Below, one piece after another: positions 1-7,673 of a stretch of 64,000 nt of DNA. Both the position numbers and the translations under genes were made by a program. The first letter of the stretch is position 1. The number at the start of each line of letters is the position of its first letter. The stretch is from Bacillus sp. HMF5848 (GTDB lineage Bacteria > Bacillota > Bacilli > Bacillales > HMF5848). The DNA is taken from contig NZ_RWIV01000001.1 in NCBI RefSeq assembly GCF_003944835.1, positions 1,589,501-1,653,500 of the forward strand, read 5' to 3'. The notes under the pieces were generated by a model. That model was not told where the DNA came from. It did no database searches and saw only the letters and a program-made list of their open reading frames with translations.

Positions 1-229
1 CATTTGTTCTGAGCAGTGTTAACGTTTCAAGGCTAACAATTGTCTCTCCGATAAGTCGATCTATGTGATTTTTGTGAAACTGAGTGTATGTATTTACTTT
101 TAAAGCCTGTTCCGTTTGAATTTCTTTTTTCTCAGCGTAAATTAAGTATCCAGAGATAATTAGGGAAGGAACAAATACAACAAATATATACATGATAAAT
201 AGTTTAAGGCCATTTTTAGACATTTGCAT
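1..229 (-). CDS. N-terminal fragment of a membrane sensor/signalling protein
   Basis: Only the first 76 codons lie in the window; the gene runs off the left edge. After a short basic start comes one hydrophobic segment (about residues 9-29), then an acidic/lysine-rich helix that looks extracytoplasmic. This layout fits the N-terminus of a histidine kinase, chemoreceptor or GGDEF-type sensor, but the signalling domain is not visible, so the class is unknown. The ATG at 229 is preferred because AGGGG lies 6 nt upstream; a second ATG two codons later (223) is possible. It is divergent from the downstream peptidase gene. Confidence 0.55.
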   Translation of the reverse strand, partial: MQMSKNGLKLFIMYIFVVFVPSLIISGYLIYAEKKEIQTEQALKVNTYTQFHKNHIDRLIGETIVSLETLTLLRTN

Positions 230-366
230 ACATAACCCCTTATGTTGTGACAATTTAATTATAAGTTTTACATAAGTGAAATCCAAATATTATTTAGCAG
301 GAAATCGGTCTTTTTTCGGGAATATATCAAGTATGTTAATAATTTTAATAGAAAGAAGTGATAGCT

Positions 367-2061
367 ATGAAATTTGAACAGTTCGAATATGTAAGACCAA
401 TACAAGAAGATTTTGAGGAGTCTTATCAATCGGCACTAGAAGAGTTTGATCAAGCCAAATCTTTTGAGCAGCAAAACCATGTTATGGAAAAGATTAATAG
501 TTTACGCAAAAATATTCGTACAATGGATGATCTATGTTACGTTCGACACACAATTGATACAAATAATGAATTCTACAAAACGGAACGCGACTATATGGAT
601 GATTTTTATGCTGTTAGTAAGAAATGGGACACAAGGTTTTATAAAGCGCTAGTGTCTTCGAAGTTTCGTAAGGAGCTTGAAGAGAAATGGGGAGCACAAT
701 TATTTGCTATTGCTGATTCAGAACTTAAAACGTTTAATGATGATGTATTTGCTGATTTACAGAAGGAAAATAAATTATCAAGTCAATATACAAAGCTAGT
801 AGCAGCTGCGAAAATTGATTTTGATGGTAAAGAACTAACATTAGAGCAGTTACAACCATACACTGAGTCAACAGATCGTAATATTAGAAAGGCGGCACGT
901 GAAGCATATTTCGGCTACTTTTCAGCACATGAGGAAGACTTTGACCGAATTTATGATGTATTGGTTTCTATTCGCACGTCCATTGCTAAAAAGTTAGGAT
1001 ATGAGAATTTTGTTCAATTGGGCTATTACCGGATGAATAGAACTGATTACAATGCTGAAATGGTAAAAGTATTCCGTGAGCAGGTTAAAACACACATTGT
1101 ACCAATCGCGACGAAACTTTATGAATCACAACGTGAGCGCATAGGCGTAAATGAACTTACATACTATGATGAGCCGCTAAAATTCTTAACAGGAAACGCT
1201 AATCCTAAAGGTGATCCAGAGTGGATTATTGAAAAAGGAAAGAAGATGTATAAAGAGCTTTCTTCAGAAACGAACGAATTTTTTACATTCATGATTGAAA
1301 AAAATTTACTTGATCTTGTAGCGAAACCAGGTAAAGCAAATGGAGGCTATTGTACTTTAATAGAAAATTATAAAGCCCCATTTATTTTCTCAAACTTTAA
1401 CGGGACAAATGGTGATATAACAGTTTTAACGCACGAAGCAGGACATGCTTTCCAAGCTTACAAAAGTACGGTATATGATGTGCCTGAATATCATTTCCCA
1501 ACATCAGAAGCAGCAGAAATTCATTCAATGAGTATGGAGTTTTTCACATGGCCATGGATGAAAGAATTCTTTGAAGATGATACAAATAAATTTTTATATG
1601 ATCATATGGCGGGTAGCTTATTGTTTATTCCATATGGTGTTGCTGTAGATGAGTTCCAGCATTTCGTTTATGAAAATCCAAGTGCTACTCCTGCTGAACG
1701 AAAGCAAGCTTGGCGAGAAATAGAAAGTGTATATTTACCACATAGAAACTATGACGGTTTTGCTTACCTAGAAAACGGTGGATTTTGGCAACGACAGTTA
1801 CACATTTACAACTACCCATTCTACTACATTGATTACTGTTTGGCGCAAATCTGTGCATTACAATTTTGGAAGAGAACGCAACAGGAGGACCCAAGAGCAT
1901 GGGATGATTATGTCTCTTTATGTAAGCTTGGAGGCTCAAAGTCGTTCTTAAAACTTGTGGAACATGCGAACTTACAATCTCCATTTGAAGAAGTTACAGT
2001 TGCAAGCATTGTAGGAGAAATTGAGAGTTGGTTAAATTCGATAAACGATAAATCTCTATAA
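367..2061 (+). CDS. M3 family oligoendopeptidase (PepF/thimet type)
   Basis: Zinc metallopeptidase of family M3 that cleaves short peptides, probably in the cytoplasm because no signal peptide is seen. The thermolysin-type motif HEAGH is at about residues 356-360, and the segment around residues 379-387 (TSEAAEIHS) should supply the third zinc ligand. The length of 564 aa is normal for bacterial oligoendopeptidases of this subgroup. The frame could open at a GTG at 358, but the AAAGAAG ribosome binding site is better spaced for the ATG at 367 (MKFEQFEY). It is a single gene followed by its own terminator. The family is well supported; the peptide specificity is not known. Confidence 0.92.
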   Translation: MKFEQFEYVRPIQEDFEESYQSALEEFDQAKSFEQQNHVMEKINSLRKNIRTMDDLCYVRHTIDTNNEFYKTERDYMDDFYAVSKKWDTRFYKALVSSKFRKELEEKWGAQLFAIADSELKTFNDDVFADLQKENKLSSQYTKLVAAAKIDFDGKELTLEQLQPYTESTDRNIRKAAREAYFGYFSAHEEDFDRIYDVLVSIRTSIAKKLGYENFVQLGYYRMNRTDYNAEMVKVFREQVKTHIVPIATKLYESQRERIGVNELTYYDEPLKFLTGNANPKGDPEWIIEKGKKMYKELSSETNEFFTFMIEKNLLDLVAKPGKANGGYCTLIENYKAPFIFSNFNGTNGDITVLTHEAGHAFQAYKSTVYDVPEYHFPTSEAAEIHSMSMEFFTWPWMKEFFEDDTNKFLYDHMAGSLLFIPYGVAVDEFQHFVYENPSATPAERKQAWREIESVYLPHRNYDGFAYLENGGFWQRQLHIYNYPFYYIDYCLAQICALQFWKRTQQEDPRAWDDYVSLCKLGGSKSFLKLVEHANLQSPFEEVTVASIVGEIESWLNSINDKSL

Positions 2062-2067
2062 TAAAGA

Positions 2068-2108
2068 AAAGAGGGTGTCCCAAAACTAACGTTTTGGGGC
2101 CCTTTTTT
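2068..2108 (+). terminator. Rho-independent terminator / left IS-like end
   Basis: CCCAAAAC (2079-2086) pairs with GTTTTGGG (2091-2098), an outer AGGG/CCCT pairing extends it, and a T-run follows. The same GGGTGTCCCAAAAC string recurs at 4554-4567. Its reverse-type partner TTTTGGGACAG occurs at 3001-3011, so the string may also be the terminal repeat of the decayed IS next to it. Confidence 0.7.
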
Positions 2109-2133
2109 GAGTAAAGAATTGCATTGTACCTTG

Positions 2134-2326
2134 TTGTTGATTTTCGCTCCATTGCGCTCGCTTTCCGCGGGGTGGCCGTGAGCCTCCTAAGGCTACGCCT
2201 TGCGGGGTCTCACGCCTGCCACTATTTCCCGCAGGACGTTGATTAGGCTTCTTCGGGCTAACATCGCACGAAGAAAATGCAATAGCATTTTCGAGGAGTC
2301 GAGCGCATTCCGCTACAATCAACAAT
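2134..2326 (+). repeat. MITE-like repeat, copy 1 (inside IS remnant)
   Basis: About 193 bp bounded by imperfect inverted repeats of about 26 bp: left 2134-2159 (TTGTTGATTTTCGCTCC...) and right 2301-2326, which reads inwards as a near copy. It is GC-richer than its surroundings and holds the block CCGCGGGGTGGCCGT. A full second copy lies inverted at 20082-20276 and a decayed partial copy at 4609-4671. It carries no ORF of its own. It sits between the left end and the transposase remnant of an IS1182-like element, so it probably inserted there. Confidence 0.8.
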
Positions 2327-2339
2327 GTACGAAACATTA

Positions 2340-2893
2340 TTATATACTCGAAGCAAAAAATACGCATAAAAAACAAGAAAATCTGCCGAAAAGTATGACC
2401 AAAAGCTAGATAAAAGAGTTTAGACAGATCCTTTTATCAATTGAAGAAGTGGTAGATGAAGATGAGCTAGCAAAACAAGCGTTAACACTTCAAGAACGGC
2501 TGACATTTACATATGAAATAAGCGTAAAGCAGATAATGGATATGAGTCAACCAAGCGGCATTATATGTGTATCTCTTGTCATGGCTGTCCGCACGAACAA
2601 ACTTGTGCGAAAGGAAAAGATATGAAGAGTATTTCTGTTTCGTAGGAGAACCAAAAGCAACGCAAGGAAATAAGAGAACGGTTGATGACAGATAAGGGCA
2701 AGTAAAATACCAACAGAGAAAGATAGATGTCGAGCCCGTCTTTGGTCAACTGAAATATAACAATAATTATTCACGTTTTCGAATGAAAGGCCTGTCAAAA
2801 AATACAATAGATTTTAGCCTGCTTTGTGCTGCACACAATTTGAGAAAATGGCACAAAATATCTAACCAAATAAAGGATAAAGAAGTGATATAG
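2340..2893 (+). pseudogene. IS1182-family transposase, decayed C-terminal part
   Basis: Several frames together give recognisable pieces of an IS1182-type transposase: LEAKNTH, then SAEKYDQKLDKRV, then LLSIEEVVDEDELAKQAL, then GCPHEQTCAKGKD, then VEPVFGQLKYNNNYSRFR ending NLRKWHKI and a TAG at 2891-2893. The last segment matches the conserved C-terminal block of the family. At least three frameshifts or stops separate the pieces and the N-terminal third is absent, so it cannot make an active enzyme. The MITE-like repeat lies directly upstream. Confidence 0.8.
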
Positions 2894-2970
2894 TTTAAGT
2901 AAAAGTACGAAAGGTACTCTGAGACAAATTTTAATTGAGAACATAGATATTTCTAGCATGAAACAAAAAA

Positions 2971-3011
2971 CTGTCCCGAGAAGGTCAACTTATCAAGAAC
3001 TTTTGGGACAG
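2971..3011 (+). repeat. Right-end hairpin of the IS1182-like remnant
   Basis: CTGTCCC (2971-2977) pairs with GGGACAG (3005-3011) over a 27-nt loop. Together with GTGTCCCAAAA near 2076-2085 this looks like the outer inverted repeats of the IS. It could equally act as a terminator because CTTTTCTTTA follows. Confidence 0.5.
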
Positions 3012-3033
3012 CAGCTTTTCTTTATATCATAAC

Positions 3034-3195
3034 ATGAAGCTACTCATCCTCTATACGTTTATCGAATCACTATTGAACAATCCAAGTATCCAAGACTTAA
3101 GTAGCGTACCGAGAGTGCTTGATTACTCCTTATTGATTCATATGTTTATTGAACAGGATTGTCAAAAGTGCGGGGTAAGAGATGTGCGGTACTAA
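3034..3195 (+). pseudogene. Short ORF fragment, possible transposase debris
   Basis: A 53-codon frame starts at ATG 3034 (MKLLILYTFIESLL...) and ends with a CxxC-like tail (DCQKCGVRDVRY). No ribosome binding site precedes it and it lies in the IS debris zone. The sequence reads like real protein rather than random frame, so it may be the relic of another transposase. No firm family can be named. Confidence 0.25.
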
Positions 3196-3230
3196 ATAAA
3201 TGGTAAATTTGGAAAAAAATAAAATAATGG

Positions 3231-3259
3231 TTGAAAAAATACCTCATAAGGTATATTAT
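3231..3259 (+). promoter_or_regulatory. Sigma-A promoter of the TsoY-like gene
   Basis: TTGAAA (3231-3236) and TATTAT (3254-3259) are separated by 17 bp. The first CsoR/CstR-like palindrome fills the spacer and the second covers the -10/start region, so binding would block RNA polymerase. Confidence 0.75.
3239..3254. promoter_or_regulatory. CsoR/CstR-like operator 1
   Basis: ATACCTCATAAGGTAT is a perfect palindrome with arms ATACCT/AGGTAT and a 4-bp centre. The ATACC(C)-N4-GG(G)TAT layout is that of operators bound by CsoR-family repressors: CsoR for copper, CstR for persulfide/sulfide. Which family member binds cannot be told from the site. Confidence 0.65.
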
Positions 3260-3273
3260 ACCTGTAAGGGTAT
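3258..3273. promoter_or_regulatory. CsoR/CstR-like operator 2
   Basis: ATACCTGTAAGGGTAT has the same 6-4-6 layout as operator 1 with one arm mismatch. The two centres are 19 bp apart, close to two helical turns, so two tetramers could sit on nearby faces of the DNA. Confidence 0.6.
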
Positions 3274-3304
3274 TTTAAGTTAATTAAACGAGAGGGATGA
3301 GTAC

Positions 3305-4525
3305 ATGAGAAGAAACTTAAAGGAACAATACAGTCCACTGTATTTCTTAGCAGCGTTAGGTAGTGGAGGATTGGCAATCTCATTTTTTATGTATTTAATG
3401 TTTATGGTTAAGCATCCAGGTAGACCGATGGCAAATTTTGAACATGTGTTTCCTACATTACTTGGAAATAATATTTCTTTATCAGCTGTAGTAGCTGTTA
3501 GTTTAGTAGGTATTATATTTTTTGCTTTTAAGCATTTTCAAATATTGCTCTGGAATATTCGTGAATATAACCTTTTCAAGAAAACAACTGCTTATCAAGA
3601 GCTTCGTAATTCTAATAATGAGGTTTCATTAATGGCCATCCCATTGACTTTAGGGATGACAATAAACGTTGTGTTTATCATTGGTGCTGTTTTTGTTCCT
3701 AATCTTTGGAGTATAGTAGAATATCTGTTTCCGTTTGCACTTACAGGGTTCTTGATAGTTGGTGTCTATGCACTTGTCATTTTCAAGGATTATTTCACAC
3801 GATTTATCATTCAAGGTGATTTAGATTTTGTTAAGAACAATAACTTAAGTCATATGTTAACGATTTTCGCATTTTCTATGATATCTGTTGGGTTTGCGGC
3901 ACCAGCAGCGATGAGTCATACACTAGCAACTTCTGTTATAGCTATGGTTATGTCTATTTTCTTTGCAAGTTTAGCCATTATGTTAATGATTGTGAAAATG
4001 GTACTAGGCTTCAAATCAATTTTTAAGCAAGGTATTGATAAAATGGGAAGCCCGAGTTTGTGGATTGCTATTCCGATTCTCACGCTATTAGGTATTACAT
4101 TTGTTCGCTTATATATGGGGATAAATCACAACTTGTATGAAGTGGCTGATCCATCTCCCATTCCAATCTTCCTAGTGTTAACAGTGTTTGTATCAATCCA
4201 AATCTTGTTTGGTTTTATAGGGTATAGCGTTTTGAAGAAAATAGGCTACTTTACAGATATGATTCATGGCGAAGGGAAAAGTCCGGGCAGCTTTGCACTA
4301 ATTTGTCCAGGCGTTGCATTCTTTGTACTAGGCATGTTCTATATCCATTGGGGATTCGTTAAGACGGATATTCTTACCCAATATTCTATTGTGTATTTTG
4401 CTTTACTACTGCCATTCATTTACGTACAATTTAAAACCGTTACTACAATTTTTAAGCTATCTAGTAAACTACTTCGTGAACCTCGAGTAAATAACGTCGT
4501 TTTGAATAAAAAGCAAACAGTGTAA
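3305..4525 (+). CDS. Polytopic membrane protein, TsoY-like / TDT-type
   Basis: 406-aa protein with about ten predicted membrane segments and no soluble domain. The N-terminal motif HPGRPMANFEHVFP and overall layout resemble the family that NCBI names TsoY (seleno)protein, distantly like TDT/SLAC1-type carriers; this is recalled and unverified. The protein contains one cysteine only, in the motif ALICPGV near residue 335. The start ATG has GAGAGGGA 7-8 nt upstream. It is a single-gene unit with its own promoter, two CsoR/CstR-like operators and a terminator. That regulation suggests a role in reactive-sulfur or metal stress, which is inference. The transported substrate is unknown. Confidence 0.55.
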   Translation: MRRNLKEQYSPLYFLAALGSGGLAISFFMYLMFMVKHPGRPMANFEHVFPTLLGNNISLSAVVAVSLVGIIFFAFKHFQILLWNIREYNLFKKTTAYQELRNSNNEVSLMAIPLTLGMTINVVFIIGAVFVPNLWSIVEYLFPFALTGFLIVGVYALVIFKDYFTRFIIQGDLDFVKNNNLSHMLTIFAFSMISVGFAAPAAMSHTLATSVIAMVMSIFFASLAIMLMIVKMVLGFKSIFKQGIDKMGSPSLWIAIPILTLLGITFVRLYMGINHNLYEVADPSPIPIFLVLTVFVSIQILFGFIGYSVLKKIGYFTDMIHGEGKSPGSFALICPGVAFFVLGMFYIHWGFVKTDILTQYSIVYFALLLPFIYVQFKTVTTIFKLSSKLLREPRVNNVVLNKKQTV

Positions 4526-4556
4526 GGTAATACGATTTGCAATAAACGAAAGAGGG

Positions 4557-4591
4557 TGTCCCAAAACTTGTGTTTTTGGGGCATTTTTTGT
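4557..4591 (+). terminator. Rho-independent terminator
   Basis: CCCAAAAC (4560-4567) pairs with GTTTTTGGGG and is followed by CATTTTTTG. It shares the GAGGGTGTCCCAAAAC lead with the terminator at 2068, and in both places a MITE-like repeat follows. Confidence 0.75.
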
Positions 4592-4608
4592 TTAGAAAAA
4601 AAAGTGTC

Positions 4609-4671
4609 GTTGACTTTTTCGCGCCATTTCGCTTTGCTTTCCACTGGTGGCCGTGAGCCTCCTTATATGAA
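4609..4671 (+). repeat. MITE-like repeat, copy 2 (decayed left half)
   Basis: It aligns with the left part of copy 1: GTTGACTTTTTCGCGCCATT against the left inverted repeat, then GCTTTCC and GGTGGCCGTGAGCCTCCT. The right half and the second inverted repeat are not recognisable. The rest of this 330-bp gap (4672-4855) holds only the leader of the next gene. Confidence 0.6.
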
Positions 4672-4855
4672 CGAGACTGTCAAAGCCTCCACTCTACACG
4701 GCGGTGTAGGAAGGATGTAGCCTCCCTTTATCTCATTTAAAGAAAGTTTGAATTCAAACTTGTAACATTTGGAAGTTATGATTATAATAATATTTGTGAA
4801 ATGTTGAGCAGAATCTATTGAATTCAATAATAGAAAATTGTGACGGGAGAATACT

Positions 4856-5404
4856 ATGAATCTAGATGAATTACGAATTGATTTAGCGAGGAGAGGCAAA
4901 AGAGGTTTACACTTTATTTTAGCTTCTGTCATTATTTGGTGTGCTGTTCTAATTGTTTGGTTACTTCCCATTGAAGATATATATACAAAAACACTGCTAA
5001 CTTTTTGTTTCACCACGCCTCTTGTTCCACTTGCTTTTGTTATTTCTAAGGTGATTAAAGCTGAATTCTCGGCAAATAGTAATCCTTTAAATAAACTAGG
5101 ACTTTTATTTTCATATAATGAACTGCTGTATATCTTAATCGCTATGTGGGTCTATGCAGCAGCACCTGATAAAATGGTCATGGTGTTAGCGATTATTTTT
5201 GGAGCACATTTACTACCATTTGGTTGGTTGTATAAGTCAACTGCATACACAGTGATGGCTGTTTTAATCTCTGTAAGCATTTTTATTATTGGTATCATCT
5301 TTGACCCTGTGATTGTTTCAATTGTGATGATTTCTTTTGAGATAGTATTTAGCATCTGGCTTATAATAGAGGTTAAGAATTTGCAAAAGGTTGCAACAAG
5401 TTAA
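4856..5404 (+). CDS. DUF7010-like membrane protein
   Basis: 182 aa, starting MNLDELR, with a short basic N-terminal stretch and about six hydrophobic segments. It matches the Bacillales DUF7010 family as I recall it; no biochemical function is assigned. The ATG at 4856 has a GGGAGA ribosome binding site. It is a single gene ended by a clear terminator at 5420. Confidence 0.6.
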   Translation: MNLDELRIDLARRGKRGLHFILASVIIWCAVLIVWLLPIEDIYTKTLLTFCFTTPLVPLAFVISKVIKAEFSANSNPLNKLGLLFSYNELLYILIAMWVYAAAPDKMVMVLAIIFGAHLLPFGWLYKSTAYTVMAVLISVSIFIIGIIFDPVIVSIVMISFEIVFSIWLIIEVKNLQKVATS

Positions 5405-5419
5405 AATAGAAATAAGTTA

Positions 5420-5446
5420 AACGGATGTCATAGACATCCGTTTTTT
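5420..5446 (+). terminator. Rho-independent terminator
   Basis: ACGGATGTC / GACATCCGT forms a perfect 9-bp stem with an ATA loop, followed by a T-run. Confidence 0.9.
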
Positions 5447-5542
5447 ATGTGCAATTAAAAAATGCTAAAAAAAGGATATTTTGAAAAGGTGTCGAATAAT
5501 TGTTTATTTAGATATAAACAAAGAGTGGGGGAATATAGATTT

Positions 5543-6484
5543 ATGCTTACACAGTTTGAAAGAGTAAAAGAGGAAATTCACAAAGTTATTATAGGTAAAG
5601 ACACAGAAATTGAGTTGTTTTTTATATCTCTAATGTTCAATGGGCACATTTTATTAGAAAGTGTTCCAGGAACGGGAAAAACTATGCTCGCCAAAACGTT
5701 TGCGCAAACAGTAGATAGCAAATTTAGCCGTATTCAGTTTACACCAGATGTATTACCGAGCGATGTAACAGGTATTCAATTTTTTAATCCGAAAAAACAA
5801 GAATTCGAAATGAAGATGGGCCCTATTGTTGCGAATATCGTTCTTGCTGATGAAATTAATCGAGCAACACCACGTACACAGTCAAGTTTATTAGAGGTAA
5901 TGGAGGAGCAACAAGTCACGATAGACGGACAAACTTGTAGATTAGAAAAGCCATTCGTTGTGATTGCTACACAAAACCCAGTTGAATCTCAGCAAGGCAC
6001 GTTTCCTTTACCTGTTGCACAAATGGACCGTTTTTTTATGAAGTTAAAGACGGATTATCCTACCTTTGAAGAAGAAAAGCAGATGGCAACGTTATATCAG
6101 CAAGGGGATTTACTAAAAAAAATAGAACCTGTTTTGAGTGTTGCACATATTCAAGAGTTACAGCAACAGGTGCAAAATGTCAAAGTTGTCGATGATGTAG
6201 AAACGTATATTGTGAATATTTGTAGAGAAACGAGAAAACATGCTGCTGTAGAGTTAGGCGTAAGTCCACGTGGTACGTTAGCTCTTATGAAAGCAGCCCA
6301 AGGGCACGCCTTTATTAACGACCGGGATTATGTGACACCGACTGATGTGAAAGAGGTTGCTCCATTTGTTATCACTCATCGGATGTATTTAACAACGGAA
6401 GGCTCGCTCACAAGAACGCCTTATGCAGTGATACAAGAGATATTAGCGTCTGTTCCGGTGCCTGTGGAAGTGAGTTATGTATAA
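5543..6484 (+). CDS. MoxR-type AAA+ ATPase
   Basis: MoxR family AAA+ ATPase of 313 aa. Walker A is SVPGTGKT (about residues 40-47), Walker B is VLADEIN, and the sensor region is ATQNPVE. Such ATPases act as chaperones for metal- or surface-linked protein complexes and nearly always sit beside DUF58 proteins, as here. The frame is open from 5462, but the ATG at 5543 has GGGGG upstream and gives the normal N-terminus MLTQFERVKEEI. It is the first gene of a three-gene operon (MoxR-DUF58-DUF4129); its stop overlaps the next start by one base. The client process is not known. Confidence 0.9.
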   Translation: MLTQFERVKEEIHKVIIGKDTEIELFFISLMFNGHILLESVPGTGKTMLAKTFAQTVDSKFSRIQFTPDVLPSDVTGIQFFNPKKQEFEMKMGPIVANIVLADEINRATPRTQSSLLEVMEEQQVTIDGQTCRLEKPFVVIATQNPVESQQGTFPLPVAQMDRFFMKLKTDYPTFEEEKQMATLYQQGDLLKKIEPVLSVAHIQELQQQVQNVKVVDDVETYIVNICRETRKHAAVELGVSPRGTLALMKAAQGHAFINDRDYVTPTDVKEVAPFVITHRMYLTTEGSLTRTPYAVIQEILASVPVPVEVSYV

Positions 6485-7656
6485 TGGAATGGCAAACATA
6501 TACAGTAGGCAATCGTATTATGATGGTGTTGGGGGCTACAACCTTTTTTCTTATGATAATAGCTCTTTACATCAATAGTTTTCTTTTTTTCTTTTTTACT
6601 ATTTTATTGTTAGTTTTCGTTCTAGTAAATTCATATTATGTAGAAAATCTACATAAAGGCATACATATTCTGAATGAAAAAGGTAGGGTGCGTTTACATC
6701 AAGGTGACAATTGTGAAATGACAGTAAGTATCCAAAATACTGGATTTCCTATTTTATTAGGAGAGGTTACATTACAAGTTGATGATTGTGTAGAACCGTT
6801 AGCAGGCTATGTGGCTAAACAATCGGCTTCTTACATGGTTACAGTTCCTTTGTCACTAACTAGGAAGAGCGAAACAATGATTCGAATACCTGTCCAAACT
6901 AAAAAAAGAGGATTAGCGAAAATTCGAAACATAGAGCTACGCATCCCACATTTGTTAGGATTTGGTGTAACAGTACTTCAATATAAACACTTTTATAAAC
7001 AGGATGCTATTGTGTATCCTTCACCTATACCTGTAAGTCAGTTGGAAACCTTGTATACACAAGTAGAGGGGGCCTTTTACAAGCCCATGTCTATTTATGA
7101 AGATCGGTTAGCCACTATTGGAACTCGAGACTATCAATATGGTGATAGTTTATCCAATATTCATTGGACAGCATCTGCTCGTATGATGAAGCTACAAACT
7201 AAGCAGTACGAGCGAGTCGTGAACACAGGATTTATGATAGCAGTAAATGTTTCGTCAGGTTATTCATTAACAAGTGATTTAGAATCGATACTGAGCGCAG
7301 TTTGTAAAATTGCTTATTTTGCACATGAACAAAACATCCCTTATTCATTAGCTATTAATGTTCGTACCGCTGGGGATATCCCGTTTTATTATGTGTCACC
7401 TGGAAGTGGGAGAGAACAGCTTCAAAAAGTTTTGGAACTGTTAGCACAGATTAGTGTAAATTGTGTGACACTTCCATTTCAAAATATGATGTTTGTTGTG
7501 AGTCGTCATCTACCGCTTCAGCCATACTGCATTGTCGCAGGGGAAATAACAGAATCAAGTGAAAGGCTAGTATTAGAGATTTCAAAAAAGGTTGAAGCAA
7601 CGTTTTCTTTAGCAATCTCAAATGAACAGCATGCTTACATGGCCAGATGGTGTTAG
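6484..7656 (+). CDS. DUF58 domain membrane protein
   Basis: 390 aa with two adjacent N-terminal membrane segments (about residues 13-52), then a soluble region with the DUF58 signature GTRDYQYGDSLSNIHW near residues 217-232. DUF58 proteins have a von Willebrand A-like fold and are partners of MoxR ATPases. The ATG overlaps the MoxR stop (TAATG), so the genes are translationally coupled. No enzymatic activity is known. Confidence 0.88.
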   Translation: MEWQTYTVGNRIMMVLGATTFFLMIIALYINSFLFFFFTILLLVFVLVNSYYVENLHKGIHILNEKGRVRLHQGDNCEMTVSIQNTGFPILLGEVTLQVDDCVEPLAGYVAKQSASYMVTVPLSLTRKSETMIRIPVQTKKRGLAKIRNIELRIPHLLGFGVTVLQYKHFYKQDAIVYPSPIPVSQLETLYTQVEGAFYKPMSIYEDRLATIGTRDYQYGDSLSNIHWTASARMMKLQTKQYERVVNTGFMIAVNVSSGYSLTSDLESILSAVCKIAYFAHEQNIPYSLAINVRTAGDIPFYYVSPGSGREQLQKVLELLAQISVNCVTLPFQNMMFVVSRHLPLQPYCIVAGEITESSERLVLEISKKVEATFSLAISNEQHAYMARWC

Positions 7657-7673
7657 ACAAGGGGGAAAGATCT

